Counted from the stretch's first letter, positions 11,957-21,937 are shown. The stretch: DNA of 64,000 bases from Coix lacryma-jobi var. lacryma-jobi (GCA_009763385.1 CM019831.1:82123845-82187844); one strand, 5' to 3'. Made by a program: numbers and translations. Notes: generated by a model not told the origin, from the letters alone.

Positions 11957-13744
11957 TGTTGACACTCCTTAATGGAATCACTCTAAGATAGACTTCATAA
12001 ACAATAACCTAGTGAAGGCACTAAGAAGTGTACGGGACACTACTAGCATCACTTAACGTCAAGTTGTCATCCCCAACATGAAACTAGCAATGTGATTATA
12101 TCATGGCACTGACTTAAAGATAAATATTTACCCGCAAGCGCACAGATAAATACACCCGTTGTAGAAGCATTTTACCCAGAGATGTTCCAAGTATCGTTAT
12201 TTATATTTAGCACTAGGAATGAAGTGAGATAAATAAGGACAAGAGCTACTCTACACATGTGATAGGAGAATTGAGAACAACGTAAGAACACATTCTTTTA
12301 TCCTAAATAGGGATCAGTCACAATAATGAGGTACACTATAAATGATAAAAGATCAATCTATGATAGTCCTTAGAGCATTTCAACTTAGACAAGGCATGCG
12401 GATTAGAATAGACATTATAAAGAAGTATTCCTAAGTTATTCTAATTATAAGTCATAATATACATTGATTAGTGCAATTATATTTGGCAATCATTGGCTAG
12501 GTTATTCCATATTCATATTCAAGAGGCAACTCTATGGTAAAGGTGCCAAACAGAGTAACCCCTAAACCATGAGTTAACTGAGCCATGCGATTCCTATATT
12601 CGGGGGGTGGAATACAAAGGACTCAACAGGCCTGTCACACCCGTGATCTACCACTCTACCCGGAACATAGGGAGCATTCGCAGATAAATAGTGTATAGGC
12701 ACCACACCTACACAGCATTTATCACCCACTCGTTGTACTTTAAGATGAGCGTTATACGAACATGAGTATAAACATCATGATAATCTATCTATGCCAAATA
12801 TATAATCAAAGCATACTACAAGTAGTATAATTAAGAATATAGTAATTAATGTCTTAGTCATATCAATTATATCTAAACTATTATGAACTAGACTATGAAC
12901 TAGCACACAATGATGAATAGTATGATGAACTAGAACACATAGATGAACTAGAGTATGAACTAGAACATGAACTAGAACTAGATTAAGAACTAGAAGATGA
13001 ACTAGACGATGAACTAGAACTAGAAGGTGAACTAGAACATGAACAATGAAGAACAATGAAGAACTAGAAGAACAATTATGAACTAGAAACATAATTAGAT
13101 CCATAATGTTGATACAAGAGAGAAGATCTTGGGTTTACCGAGCCTTCTCGCGACTAGATCCGGAATCCAAGCGAAGCTTGCCTCTTCTAATTCTAATTCT
13201 ATGTAGCTATGCCTAAGTTGATGTGGCTCTAAAGAAATTAGGGTTTCTGATTGATCCTCCTCCTCTTCTAATGACTTGAGATCTGATGATGATGGAGAGG
13301 GGGGTCTGGGGTTTGGTTATATAGCCCTGGGCGAGGAACCGTGGCCCTTAGATCAAACCGACTTCACGTAGGGTGGAGACGCATCCTCATAGGTGGTGGA
13401 GGAAGGTTCTAGAAGACGGAGGCCAGCGGGCCTAGGGGGTGACCGACCGGTCCTAGGGTGGGACCGGTCAGTCCCACCTGGCGGCCACTCGGGGTGCCCC
13501 GCCTCGTGGTGTCCTCTAGGTCCTTCTGGAGTATTCCTGACGTGTCGGTTCCGTAATCTTCCGTCGGTTTCCTTCTAGGAGAAGTAATCGGTGCTGGTTT
13601 TCCTATTTAGTCCCTGCAGAATCACAATTCACCAAAACTCATGGAATATTGTCAATTAAAACCCTAAACCTTTATTGGTGATTGAATTCATGCCCTTTTT
13701 ATATTTATTTATCCTTTAATTTTGATAGATAACCAGTGTCAACA
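11957..13744 (-). mobile_element. Solo LTR of an Ath subfamily
   Basis: Flanked by the 5-bp duplication TGGCC (11952-11956 and 13745-13749). On the minus strand it starts TGTTGACACTGG, like the Ath-2 LTRs, and ends GGAGTGTCAACA. It shares the TATATA box (near 13320) and the GCGCTTGC core with the other Ath LTRs. After that core it carries about 190 bp more than they do before the terminal CAACA. No internal region remains, so it arose by LTR-LTR recombination. The frame near 12775-13104 is only a translated GAACTAGA minisatellite. Confidence 0.88.
12885..13090. repeat. GAACTAGA-type minisatellite
   Basis: Degenerate repeats of GAACTAGA and GATGAACTAG lie in the solo Ath LTR. The same motif occurs more weakly in the other Ath LTRs (for example 3385-3450). 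The Leu/Val/His-rich translation is low-complexity and is not a protein gene. Confidence 0.7.
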
Positions 13745-14347
13745 TGGCCCAAACTCAGAAACCTGTGAGCCTAGGTTTTAAGGCCCAAACTTGGAAACCG
13801 TCCACGCTGAGTTTTGAGGCCCAAACTCGGAAACCCGCCACCCCGAGTTTTGAGGCCCAAACTCGGAAACCGTCGAGGGTAGTTTTTTGAGGCTCAACTA
13901 CCAAACCCGCGTCGTAGATTGCATGTGGTTCTCACACCTCGACCACCGGCACCGATGTCGATGCATGTCCAGCCTCAATGCCGGGCATAACGCATTCGCC
14001 TTCCTTCTCGGCCTCCTGCTAAGTGTCACGACGCCATCGTCTTTCTCCCGACTCGGCCGATGCACTGCACATCCCCATGTGCTCTTGCTCGTCGATGCCA
14101 TGTGCTAGCTACCACAGCTGGTCCTCCGGCCTCCTGGTCCATCGGTCCAAGCCTCATGTTCGCCCTTCACCGCTCTCGGTCCATCGGCACGACACGTCTC
14201 TACTTGACCTTCACCTCGCCATCGACCACTGTCTCCGAGCTCCACACCTGCACATCAACACAGCCAAGAGACTCATGTTGCCTGTTGACCTATCGCTTAT
14301 CACTCAGGAAAGGAACCACAATGGCACATATCAACCTTGTGTTCGCA
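13745..14347 (-). mobile_element. Sire-2 3' LTR, part 2 (U3 start)
   Basis: The rest of the minus-oriented LTR runs to its start at TGCGAACACAAGG (minus strand, ending at 14347). It holds the remaining U3 stem-loops (13751-13900), including stem CCGAGTTT/AAACTCGG with loop TGAGGCCC, and a GGTAGTT/AACTACC variant. The same start is seen in the Sire-3 solo LTR, where a target-site duplication fixes the boundary. Polymerase sequence abuts the LTR with no polypurine tract. Confidence 0.82.
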
Positions 14348-15050
14348 AAGCAAAAAGCCTCATCTTTAGCCTCCATGAAGAACACCCAAGAGTACCTCGA
14401 AAAATCATCTAAGATCACTAGAACGTACCACTTCCCACCCACTGAGCAAACCCGAGCTGGACCAACTGTGTCCATGTGTAAAAGCTCGACGGGTTGCTTG
14501 GTCATCACCTGATTAACAGGTGGGTGTGAAGCAGCAACCATCTTCCCGTGATGACAAGGATGGCAAACAAGGTCCTTCTGAAACTTAAGCTTGGGCAATC
14601 CTTGGATTAGACCAAGTGAGCTAGGTCTTGCAAGCAAATCAAAGCTCAAATGACCAAGTCTCCTATGCCACTTCCATATATCAAAAGAAGGACCAGCCAC
14701 CAAACATCTAGAAGAGCCAAAAGAACGAGAAAAAATGGGTCAAAAAACACGGCCAAAAGGGACGATCCAACAAACAAGATCTCCCCGAGAATCCAAAACT
14801 CTACTTGAGTTGGCCTTAAAGCGCACTTCGTACCCGTCCTCAAGAAGTTGCGAAATAGAAAGCAAATTCAAGTGCAAATTTGAAACCAAAGCAACATCCT
14901 TGAGAACAAAGTTCTCGTTAAGTCGAATTGGCCCACGAGAGACAACCTTACCTCTACCACTATCCCCGAAAGTGATGTACTCCTTATGTACAACGGGGTC
15001 TAGGCTAGAGAACCATTCTTTCTTTCCGGTCATGTGGCGCGAACACCCGG
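14348..15050 (-). pseudogene. Sire-2 pol fragment: end of protease, pre-integrase domain, start of integrase
   Basis: On the minus strand the translation starts with the CSRHMTG sequence that follows the Copia protease active site. It then shows an ITFGD…GKV block and the GAG-pre-integrase motif WHRRLGHLSFDLLAR, and enters the integrase core (HMDTVGPARV, VILDDFSRYSWVFF). It stops where it meets the LTR start at 14347. The second integrase Asp, the Glu, reverse transcriptase and RNase H are all missing. An in-frame TGA lies near 14740. It continues the Sire-2 gag-pol interrupted at 59628 by solo LTR Z. Confidence 0.85.
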
Positions 15051-15109
15051 TGATGAGGGACGGCCCAATCTTCCATGAGGTAACTGGTAAATTTGATTGG
15101 TGGAGATCT
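15051..15109 (-). mobile_element. Solo LTR Z, 3' terminal part
   Basis: Begins TGATGAGG on the plus strand, matching the other end (CCTCATCA at 59615-59622), so the element has 8-bp inverted ends. The flanks CCCGG (15046-15050) and CTCAG (59623-59627) look like one duplication with two transitions. Total length without nested insertions is about 800 bp. The other parts are 52903-52995 and 58964-59622. Confidence 0.7.
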
Positions 15110-16170
15110 TGAAAGGATCTAATCAGTCGGTACTACCGGTTTGTTTGGGTAGGTGAATAGGTGATTTTCTACAATCTAAAACTTCAAAGACTAAAACTTG
15201 TAGTTAGATAACGGCCGGTACTACCGGTTTGTTTGGGTAGGTACTACCGGGTATAAAACACCGATACTACCGACGCAAACAAACGGCACTACCGAGAACC
15301 TAAAAGCAACTACAAATCCAATGTAAGAAGATGCAATTTCAGACCTAGTAGATACCCCACTTCCCTAAGTGTTGTTGACGAAGATTGAAGCCTTCCCAAG
15401 GCTTGGTTGCTTCTCGATGTGTAGATCGGTCCTCTCCAACCTAAGAATGAGGTAGGGATAGGAAGAACACAAGCACAAGTATAGTATGCAAAGTAGAGAT
15501 AACAACAATCACGCAGGACACAAGGATTTATCCCGAGGTTCGGCCAAACCACTAAGGAGTGCCTACGTCCTCATTGTTGGGGTGACCACCAAGCTCGGAC
15601 TCTCTTTCACCTCCTTGGCCCACTCAAGCCACCACAAAGGTTAGATGAGTTTCTCCACTAAGAATCACAGGGTAAATACAAACGCTTCAGGGAGCCCTCA
15701 CAAATGAATCAACATGGGCAACCACGAAGAAGACCTAACCGGCTAGGGTTCAAAGAACCCAAGAGTAATAAACACAAATCAAGCCAGCAAGATGAGGGAA
15801 CAAAGTGCTCAAGTCGTATATCGAAGCTTCCCACACTCTAATCTCACTTCCCTAGCTCAAATCTTGCAAGGGAATGAATCTAGGAGCAAAGGGGGAGAGA
15901 GGGGATGAGTAAATGCTTGGGAGCTCTTTTGTCAGCTGTTAGGTCACAATGAATGAAGTGAAGTGAGTGACTAACGATTAGAAGTCGAGTGGGTGGCTTT
16001 TATAGTCACCCAGTCCTGAGGCTTGTCGGTAGTACCGACCGACTAAAACCGTTGCGCCAGATCTGAGTTGACCTAGATCCAACAACCGACCAAGGGTCGG
16101 TACCACCGAGGGTCGGTAGTACCAACCTTATGGTGGTACTACCGCCAGGCCAAATCGGCCATGAACAGAG
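15110..16170 (-). mobile_element. Solo LTR Y, 3' part
   Basis: Minus-oriented Copia-like LTR whose end TGAAAGGATC (plus strand) abuts GATCT (15105-15109). The right end at 52902 abuts AATCT, so the duplication has one mismatch. It contains TATAAAA (minus strand, 15998-16004) and many copies of a GGTACTACCG/CGGTAGTACC motif near 15140-15290 and 16020-16150. It is split by Tat-1 with duplication CAGAG at 16166-16170 and 52173-52177. No internal domain remains. Confidence 0.78.
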
Positions 16171-16240
16171 TGTCGGTGTTTCATTGTCCTTAGTTTTTTG
16201 AAGTCATAATACTCATCCACTTCTGTGTTTTACTTTTCAG

Positions 16241-16700
16241 AGTCGCAAAGTCTTGCAACAGGATGGCAGAATGCTTTCAACCATAAGGAGGCGAAGCTTG
16301 AGGAGGTATTTGCTAATGCACAAAGTACTCTCCAAGAAGCCAAATTGATCTGTGAGGGTGCTGACCGAGACCTGCTGCATGCTTTGAAATCGACCAAGGA
16401 GTCGCGAGAAGCTCTGGAGGCAGTTCAGGCGCAACTAAGGGAGTCACAGGAGTCTCTGAAGACTTCACAGGATTCCTTGAAGGCGCTGGAGCAAGCTGTA
16501 GAGCCGGTCCTTGACTTGGTCCTGCACCCCGAAGGAGTTGAAGAGTCCTTGATTGGTCAAGCTAGAGCGGCGCCTGGTCGCCTTACTCAATACATCAAGG
16601 ATATGGCTACTTCAGTGGTGTGCGGTCTGCTTGCAACTTTGCGTCTCCATCTGCCGTCTTTCGACCTTTCTTCTGTCATGAGCTTGCTCGAGGGTAAGAG
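16241..16700 (+). pseudogene. Tat-1 extra antisense ORF, part 1 (coiled coil)
   Basis: An open plus-strand frame, antisense to pol. It opens just after TTTTACTTTTCAG (16228-16240), a good splice-acceptor sequence, so an intron is likely and the upstream exons are lost. The translation has a Glu/Gln-rich coiled coil of about 70 residues (for example LRESQESLKTSQDSLKALEQ), then a hydrophobic C-terminal segment. Coiled-coil extra ORFs between pol and the 3' LTR, some related to the putative gypsy-type transposon family PF04195, are known in Tat elements. I assign it by position and style and have no database match. Sire-1 interrupts it at 16700, and the frame resumes at 26748. Confidence 0.62.
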
Positions 16701-16949
16701 TGAAGGACCGAGAGTGCTACCAGAAAGCGACCAGAGGGGGGGTGAATGGGAGCTTCGAATTTTCCTTTCGGAGAATCAACACCAAGAGCAATCCTAGAGC
16801 TTGCAAGTGTCCACGACCCTAGATGTAGGGTGGATGCTTCCGAGAAGCACAGCGGGACACTACACAACCCTAGAAACCCAACGCAAAAGACGGAAACCAA
16901 ATCCGTCAACGATCGAACGAACTGCGAACGAGACAGCGTGAGACTGCAC

Positions 16950-17240
16950 TGACCGGACTCACCCTGCGTCCGATCAAAACACACCGGACGCGTCCGGTCG
17001 TGCCAAAACAGATTTCGGACCTTACTGTTTCTGACCGGACTCTCGAAGGAGATGCGTCCGGTCAGGACACCAGCGTCCGGTCGCTTCAGACAAAGTACGG
17101 GAACAGTAACACGAGCGCGTCCGGTCACTTCAGGAACCAGCGCCCGGTCAAGTCAACAGAGAGCACGCGAGTCAAACATTCATCGACCGGACTCTGACCA
17201 AGCGTCCGGTCGTTCCGTTACTAGCGTCCGGTCACCCCAA
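16950..17240. repeat. GCGTCCGGTC short-motif array in Sire-1 3' LTR leader
   Basis: About eight copies of GCGTCCGGTC or its complement GACCGGAC are spread over ~290 bp, including the 16-bp perfect palindrome ACCGGACGCGTCCGGT near 16982. Copies are irregularly spaced and not head-to-tail. The 5' LTR has the same array (25050-25340). Related Sirevirus LTRs here have the motif as GCGTCCGATG. Confidence 0.8.
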
Positions 17241-18027
17241 AATTGCACTGCTCGTTCACCGATTCAACTTGATTTCCCCAAAAACAAATCCTCTAGGGAT
17301 CAAACTTGGTGAGAGGAGTCACAAGGAGGATAGTGAACTATCTCTAAGTGATCATGGCTCGAACCTATCTCAAAATCGATGAATCAAAGAATTTCGGGGG
17401 AAGAGAGAAAAACTTGACCCGAAACTAAAATCGATCGATCTACTAGCTCGTGAGGTTAAAGGTGAATTCCTTCAGTGGAAAGAAGTGCCTCGCGATCTAG
17501 AACAACTTGGTTCAAACAGATTTGCTAACGACGCACCAAGTAGAGAGATCGATCAACGGGAAAAACGTGGAGAAAAAGGATTCCGCGAAGAACATGAACA
17601 AAACGCGAATCACAACCACGAATTTGCAACCGTGTGGCTACCACACGCTACAATAGTGAGATTACGGTCTCACTTCCTCAAAATCTCACGGGCACAGAGG
17701 TATGGTTCTCTTCTCTGTGGATCTCAGTTCGCTATAGCAGGGGAGAGGGAGAGCAGGAAACCCTAGAAGCAAAAGAGTAAATGACTGAGATAGATGGGGA
17801 GGTGGGTGTCTCCCCCTACTTATCCTAATTCTAACTATTCCTAATTCCCACTCTACCCCTAACTACTTACAGAGTGAACCAGCTAAACCCTAAGGTTATT
17901 CTGGACCAACTCGATGGTAGGTGGATCTGACGGCCACGCCCGCACAATTCGTAGCGTTGCCTCGACGCAACCTCCCGATTGCCGCCACGTGGCGCCACCA
18001 CTCTGCGTCCTCTTCGCGGACTCCGCC

Positions 18028-18252
18028 CCCGGTTTTGTGGCCGAAATCGGGAAACCAGGCCTTCACGATCAGCCCCCGGTTTTGAGGCCCAAACCGGGAA
18101 ACCAGCCCACCGTAGCCTGAGTTTTGTGGCCCAAACTCAGCAAACCCGCAGCACCCAGGTTTTGAGGCCCAAACCTGGAAACCGTCCTCAGCCCGAGTTT
18201 TGTGGCCAAACTCAGAAACCATCCGCGCCCAGGTTTTGAGGCCCAAACCTGG
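18028..18252 (-). repeat. Six-stem-loop array in Sire-1 U3 (3' LTR)
   Basis: Stem-loops lie at 18028-18051, 18075-18098, 18117-18140, 18155-18178, 18193-18215 and 18229-18252. On the plus strand the stems are CCCGGTTT/AAATCGGG, CCCGGTTT/AAACCGGG, CTGAGTTT/AAACTCAG, CCAGGTTT/AAACCTGG, CCGAGTTT/AAACTCAG and CCAGGTTT/AAACCTGG. The loop is TGAGGCCC or TGTGGCC(C/G). Stem positions 1-5 change on both sides together, so pairing is kept while sequence changes. The 5' LTR has the same six at +8100. The array lies upstream of the TATA position, so it would be present in promoter DNA and at the 3' end of the RNA. Confidence 0.9.
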
Positions 18253-18642
18253 AAACCGTCCACTCGATGGTTTTTCTCTGGCTCTACCACCAAACCGAAG
18301 CTGCAGAGGGGATGCACCGCTCGTGCACCCCGTCCACCGACACGTGTCCCCAAGTCCACGACCCAGGCAACACCGTGCCTGCAAGTCTTCGCTCGTCGAT
18401 GTCCCAGGCTGCCAGCCACCACAGCTGATCCTCAGGCCACTGGTCCCTCAGTCCAAGCCTCACGTCCGCCCTTCACCGCTCTCGGTCCGTCGGCACGGCA
18501 CGTCTCTACTTGACCTTCACCTTGCCTTCGATCACTGTCTCCGTGCTCGACACCTGCACAACACAAGCCAAAGAACATGTGCATCATCCCTGTTGACAAT
18601 CACTCATCACTCAGAGACTCGGCATACACCCATGTATCCTCA

Positions 18643-18656
18643 ATCTCCCCCTTGAT
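18643..18656 (-). other. Polypurine tract of Sire-1
   Basis: On the minus strand CATCAAGGGGGAGAT directly precedes the 3' LTR start (TGAGGATAC), the standard place for plus-strand priming. Confidence 0.75.
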
Positions 18657-18660
18657 GAGT

Positions 18661-20296
18661 GCATTGTCAACTACTAACACAAATCATAATGGAAATAGAT
18701 GGAAGAAGAAGAGAGAGAGAACTCGACCAAATGACCCAAAAGCATAGCAAAGCCAAAGAAGGTCAAGTGGAAAGAGCGAAACAACTTGGTTCCCAAAGAC
18801 ATGGGCAACGGCTCGACGCAACCAAGCAAAGCAAAGCTAGCCGTCAAGAAGAGGTAGAACAGGCTCAACACCGCTAGCAAATTCCAAATGAAAAATCGAA
18901 GCAAAATGCTAGTCCCTCAAGATAGAGGCACAGAGGCTCAACACAACTAGCAAGAAAGCTCAACATCAACTGAAAATCTCGATATCAACTGAACCCAACT
19001 GAAACAAAGATGCGACTGCTAGTCCCTCAAGAAAGAGGCAAAGGCTCAACACAACTAGCAAAGCGCTCCGAACCAATTGGAAATTTCAAAAATTCAGCAC
19101 GAGCAAACTCCCCCTTGCATGGTGCACACAACCGATTCCTCTCCTCTTAGTGAAACATGGGAGGCATGATTTATCCAAATTTTCTCCCCCTTAGTTGAAA
19201 ATGCACCATCAAGCAAAAGGAACCGAAAGCAATTTTCTCCCCCTTAGAAAATGCACCGTCAAAAGTGCCAACAAGAGAAGTGCTCCCCCTTCCAAAATGC
19301 ATATGAGTCACGATGCAAGTTAGCAGCTTCAGGAATATAGTCAAGAGAATGCAAAGATGCTCTACACAGTATAAGTCCAAGGACGCAACTGAAGCACACA
19401 TGCTAGCAAAGGCTCAAACTGATCACCAAATATGAAATATGAACATATGAGCAAAGTGAGCAATTTTAGCGAAAAAGGAGTCACCATCAAAATAGCACTA
19501 AACAAGTATAGACAGGAAGTCAAACAAGTGCTAAACATGTATACAAGGTGAACTACCCCTAGAAAAGTTCAATCATCATGCTATAGAATGAAACATAGAC
19601 TTGTGTATCCAAAATTTTATCGGAGTTGCAGCGGTTAAAGTACACAAGTTTAAATTTCAGCATGTGAGTGCGAGAGGTTGAAAGCTTGTCTTGCCTAACT
19701 TTTCAACTGTGCGAAGCCTATGCAGAAGCAATCAGAAGCTTAAAGCAACAGTTTCGGTCATACACTACACAGCTCAAGTTTAACTCAAAGTGCAATGAGA
19801 AACAGTCTCGAAACCTTGATGTGTAGACAAGCAATCCCATCTCGATCTTTCTGATTCACTTAACTTGGTTCAAAATAGAGACAGTATATGAACAGACCAA
19901 GCAAGTGATAGACTCAGAACTAGAGACATAGCAACCTAGAATATATGAAAAGCACGAGTGTGATTTCAACATATTCTACACAGGCTAGTTGCACATCTCG
20001 ATGGTGAACATTTTCAAGTTTTAAGTTTGTTAAGCAGGTCCACCATTCAAAATTAGCTCAGCTCATAACATGTATTAGTGATCAGAAGGAGCATAAGCTA
20101 CAAGTATCAACATAAAGCATCGGAGCATACACTACACAGAGCATAATTACATTCTAACGATTATATCCATGAAGCTCAAAATGTAAAAGCGTATGTAAAA
20201 TGAAATGCAGAAAAGATGCAAGAAGATACCAATTGAAGAAACAAAGATAAACAAAAAGTCAGTTTATGATACAAAGAACCAAAATGTTTCCCCCAT
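18661..20296 (-). other. Sire-1 3' untranslated region with polypurine-like repeats
   Basis: About 1.6 kb between the RNase H end and the 3' LTR, with no gene. On the minus strand AAGGGGGAG-type runs recur near 19110, 19185, 19235 and 19283, with a weaker one near 20290. The phrase GGCTCAACACAACTAGCAA recurs near 18930 and 19045. Repeated polypurine motifs before the 3' LTR are a known Sirevirus trait. I see no other signals. Confidence 0.65.
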
Positions 20297-20665
20297 CTAA
20301 AAGAGGAAACACACACCAAGCTCACCCCTCAACCGATTAAAGGTTGATTCGTCCAAAGGCTTGGTGAAAATATCAGCCAACTGATGATGAGTATCGACAT
20401 GGCGAAGGTCGATATCACCCTTCTCATAGTGGTCTCGCAAAAAGTGAAAGCGCACATCAATGTGTTTGGTCTTCGAGTGAAGCACGGGGTTCTTAGCAAC
20501 GCTAATCGCACTCGTGCTGTCACAAAGCAAAGGAACACGAGAAAAGCTCAGACCAAAATCACGCAAAGTGGTCATCATCCAAAGCAACTGGGAACAGCAG
20601 CTAGCCGCAGCAACATACTCAGCCTCCGTGGTAGACTGGGCGACACTAGACTACTTGTGAGAAGA
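20297..20665 (-). pseudogene. Sire-1 pol: RNase H
   Basis: This C-terminal pol segment reads STTEAEYVAAASC, then LLCDSTSAISVAKNPVLHSK and ends near ADIFTKPL, the standard end of Copia RNase H (IFTKPL). It would degrade the RNA strand of the RNA-DNA hybrid during reverse transcription. Two in-frame TAG codons at 20651-20653 and 20666-20668 separate it from reverse transcriptase. One stands where related proteins have Trp, so TGG to TAG is likely. The natural stop is at 20297. Confidence 0.9.
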
Positions 20666-21937
20666 CTACGATACAAGAGAAGAACCAATAAATTGGCAAG
20701 TCCCAGAAGTGGACTTGCGCTCAATGCGACAACCAGCAAAATCAGCATCGGAATAACCGCAAAGGGAGAGGGTGGAGGAAGCTGAATACCAAATCCCGAA
20801 CTCAGGTGTGAAACGCAGGTACCTGAAAATGCGCTTGACCGCCTGACAGTGAGAAGTGTGCGGCGACGCCTGAAAGCGCGCACACAGACACACCGCGAAC
20901 TGGATGTCCGGGCGTGTCGCCGTCAGGTAGAGCAGCGACCCGATCATGCTTCGGTACTCCTTCTGGCTCACATCTTCTCCATCCTTGTCCGCATCCAGGG
21001 CCGTCGTGGTCGACATGGGTGTTGGAAGAGGCTTGGCCTCACCCATATCGAACCTCTTTAGCAAGTCCTTGGTATACTTGCCCTGGTGCACAAACGTCCC
21101 TTCTCGGGATTGCTTAATTTGCAATCCGAGAAAGAAAGTCAGCTCGCCCATCATACTCATCTCGAACTCCCTGCTCATAGTATCTGCAAACTTGGCAACC
21201 AAAGCGTGAGAAGAACCACCGAAAATGATATCATCCACGTAAATCTGGACCAAGAGAGTGTCATTGCCTTGCTTGAGGAGAAAGAGTGTTTTATCCACAC
21301 ATCCCATTTTAAAACCCTTAGCAAGCAAAAAGGTTTTCAACCTATCATACCAGGCTCTAGGGGCTTGTTTCAAACCATATAAAGCTTTGTGGAGTTTGAA
21401 AACATGGTTTGGAAACTTGGGATTTTCAAAACCGGGGGGTTGTTCAACATAAACCTCTTCTTCTATGTAGCCGTTTAAGAAGGCACTCTTGACATCCATT
21501 TGAAAAAGTTTGAAACCTTTGGATGTTGCAAAAACCAAGAGTATCCTAATAGCCTCCAAACGAGCTACAGGAGCAAAAGTATCCTCATAGTCTATCCCCT
21601 CCTTCTGACTATAGCCCTTTGCTACAAGCCTGGCCTTGTTTCTAACAACGTGGCCATCCTCTCCTTGCTTGTTTTTGAAAACCCATTTTGTCCCAATTGG
21701 CTTACAGTCTGGAGGAGGTGGAACTAAAACCCAAACCCGATTTCGCTCAAAGTTCTCTAACTCCTCATGCATGGCATTGAGCCAATCCGGATCTGTCAAG
21801 GCGTGTCCAACATCTCGGGCCTCAAAATCAACAACAAAAGCAGAATGAGCAAAGTGAGAGATTTGAGACCTGGACCGAGTGACCCGTTCGTCAATGTTGT
21901 CGATCATCTGCTGAGGGGGGTGTTGGCGTTGGATGTG
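20666..21937 (-). pseudogene. Sire-1 pol: reverse transcriptase
   Basis: From about 21907 leftward the frame is open for 413 codons. It contains the Copia RT blocks WVFKNKQGEDG, ARLVAKGYSQKEGIDY, FQMDVKSAFLNG, the LYGLKQAPRAWY motif and the catalytic YVDD in VQIYVDDIIFG. It ends in the connection to RNase H (GYSDADFAGC). The domain would copy the element RNA into cDNA in the particle. It is open from the TGA at 21938 to the TAG at 20666, so this domain alone looks intact. Confidence 0.93.

Larger units (their letters stand above)
16701..18642 (-). mobile_element. 3' LTR of Sire-1
   Basis: In element orientation it starts TGAGGATACATGG (ends at 18642) and ends GGTCCTTCA (16701). U3 holds six stem-loops (18028-18252). 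The presumed TATA position reads GGATAAGTAG (minus strand, near 17818-17828), where relatives have TATAAGTAG. The GCGTCCGGTC array (16950-17240) lies downstream, in R/U5. Confidence 0.92.

Noticed and set aside
12775..13104. Leu/Val/His-rich minus-strand frame
   Set aside because: It is a translation of a GAACTAGA minisatellite in a solo LTR.
18028..18252. CRISPR-like array
   Set aside because: Unit spacing is 36-47 bp, there are no unique spacers between identical repeats, and the units are palindromes in a plant LTR. There are no cas genes.
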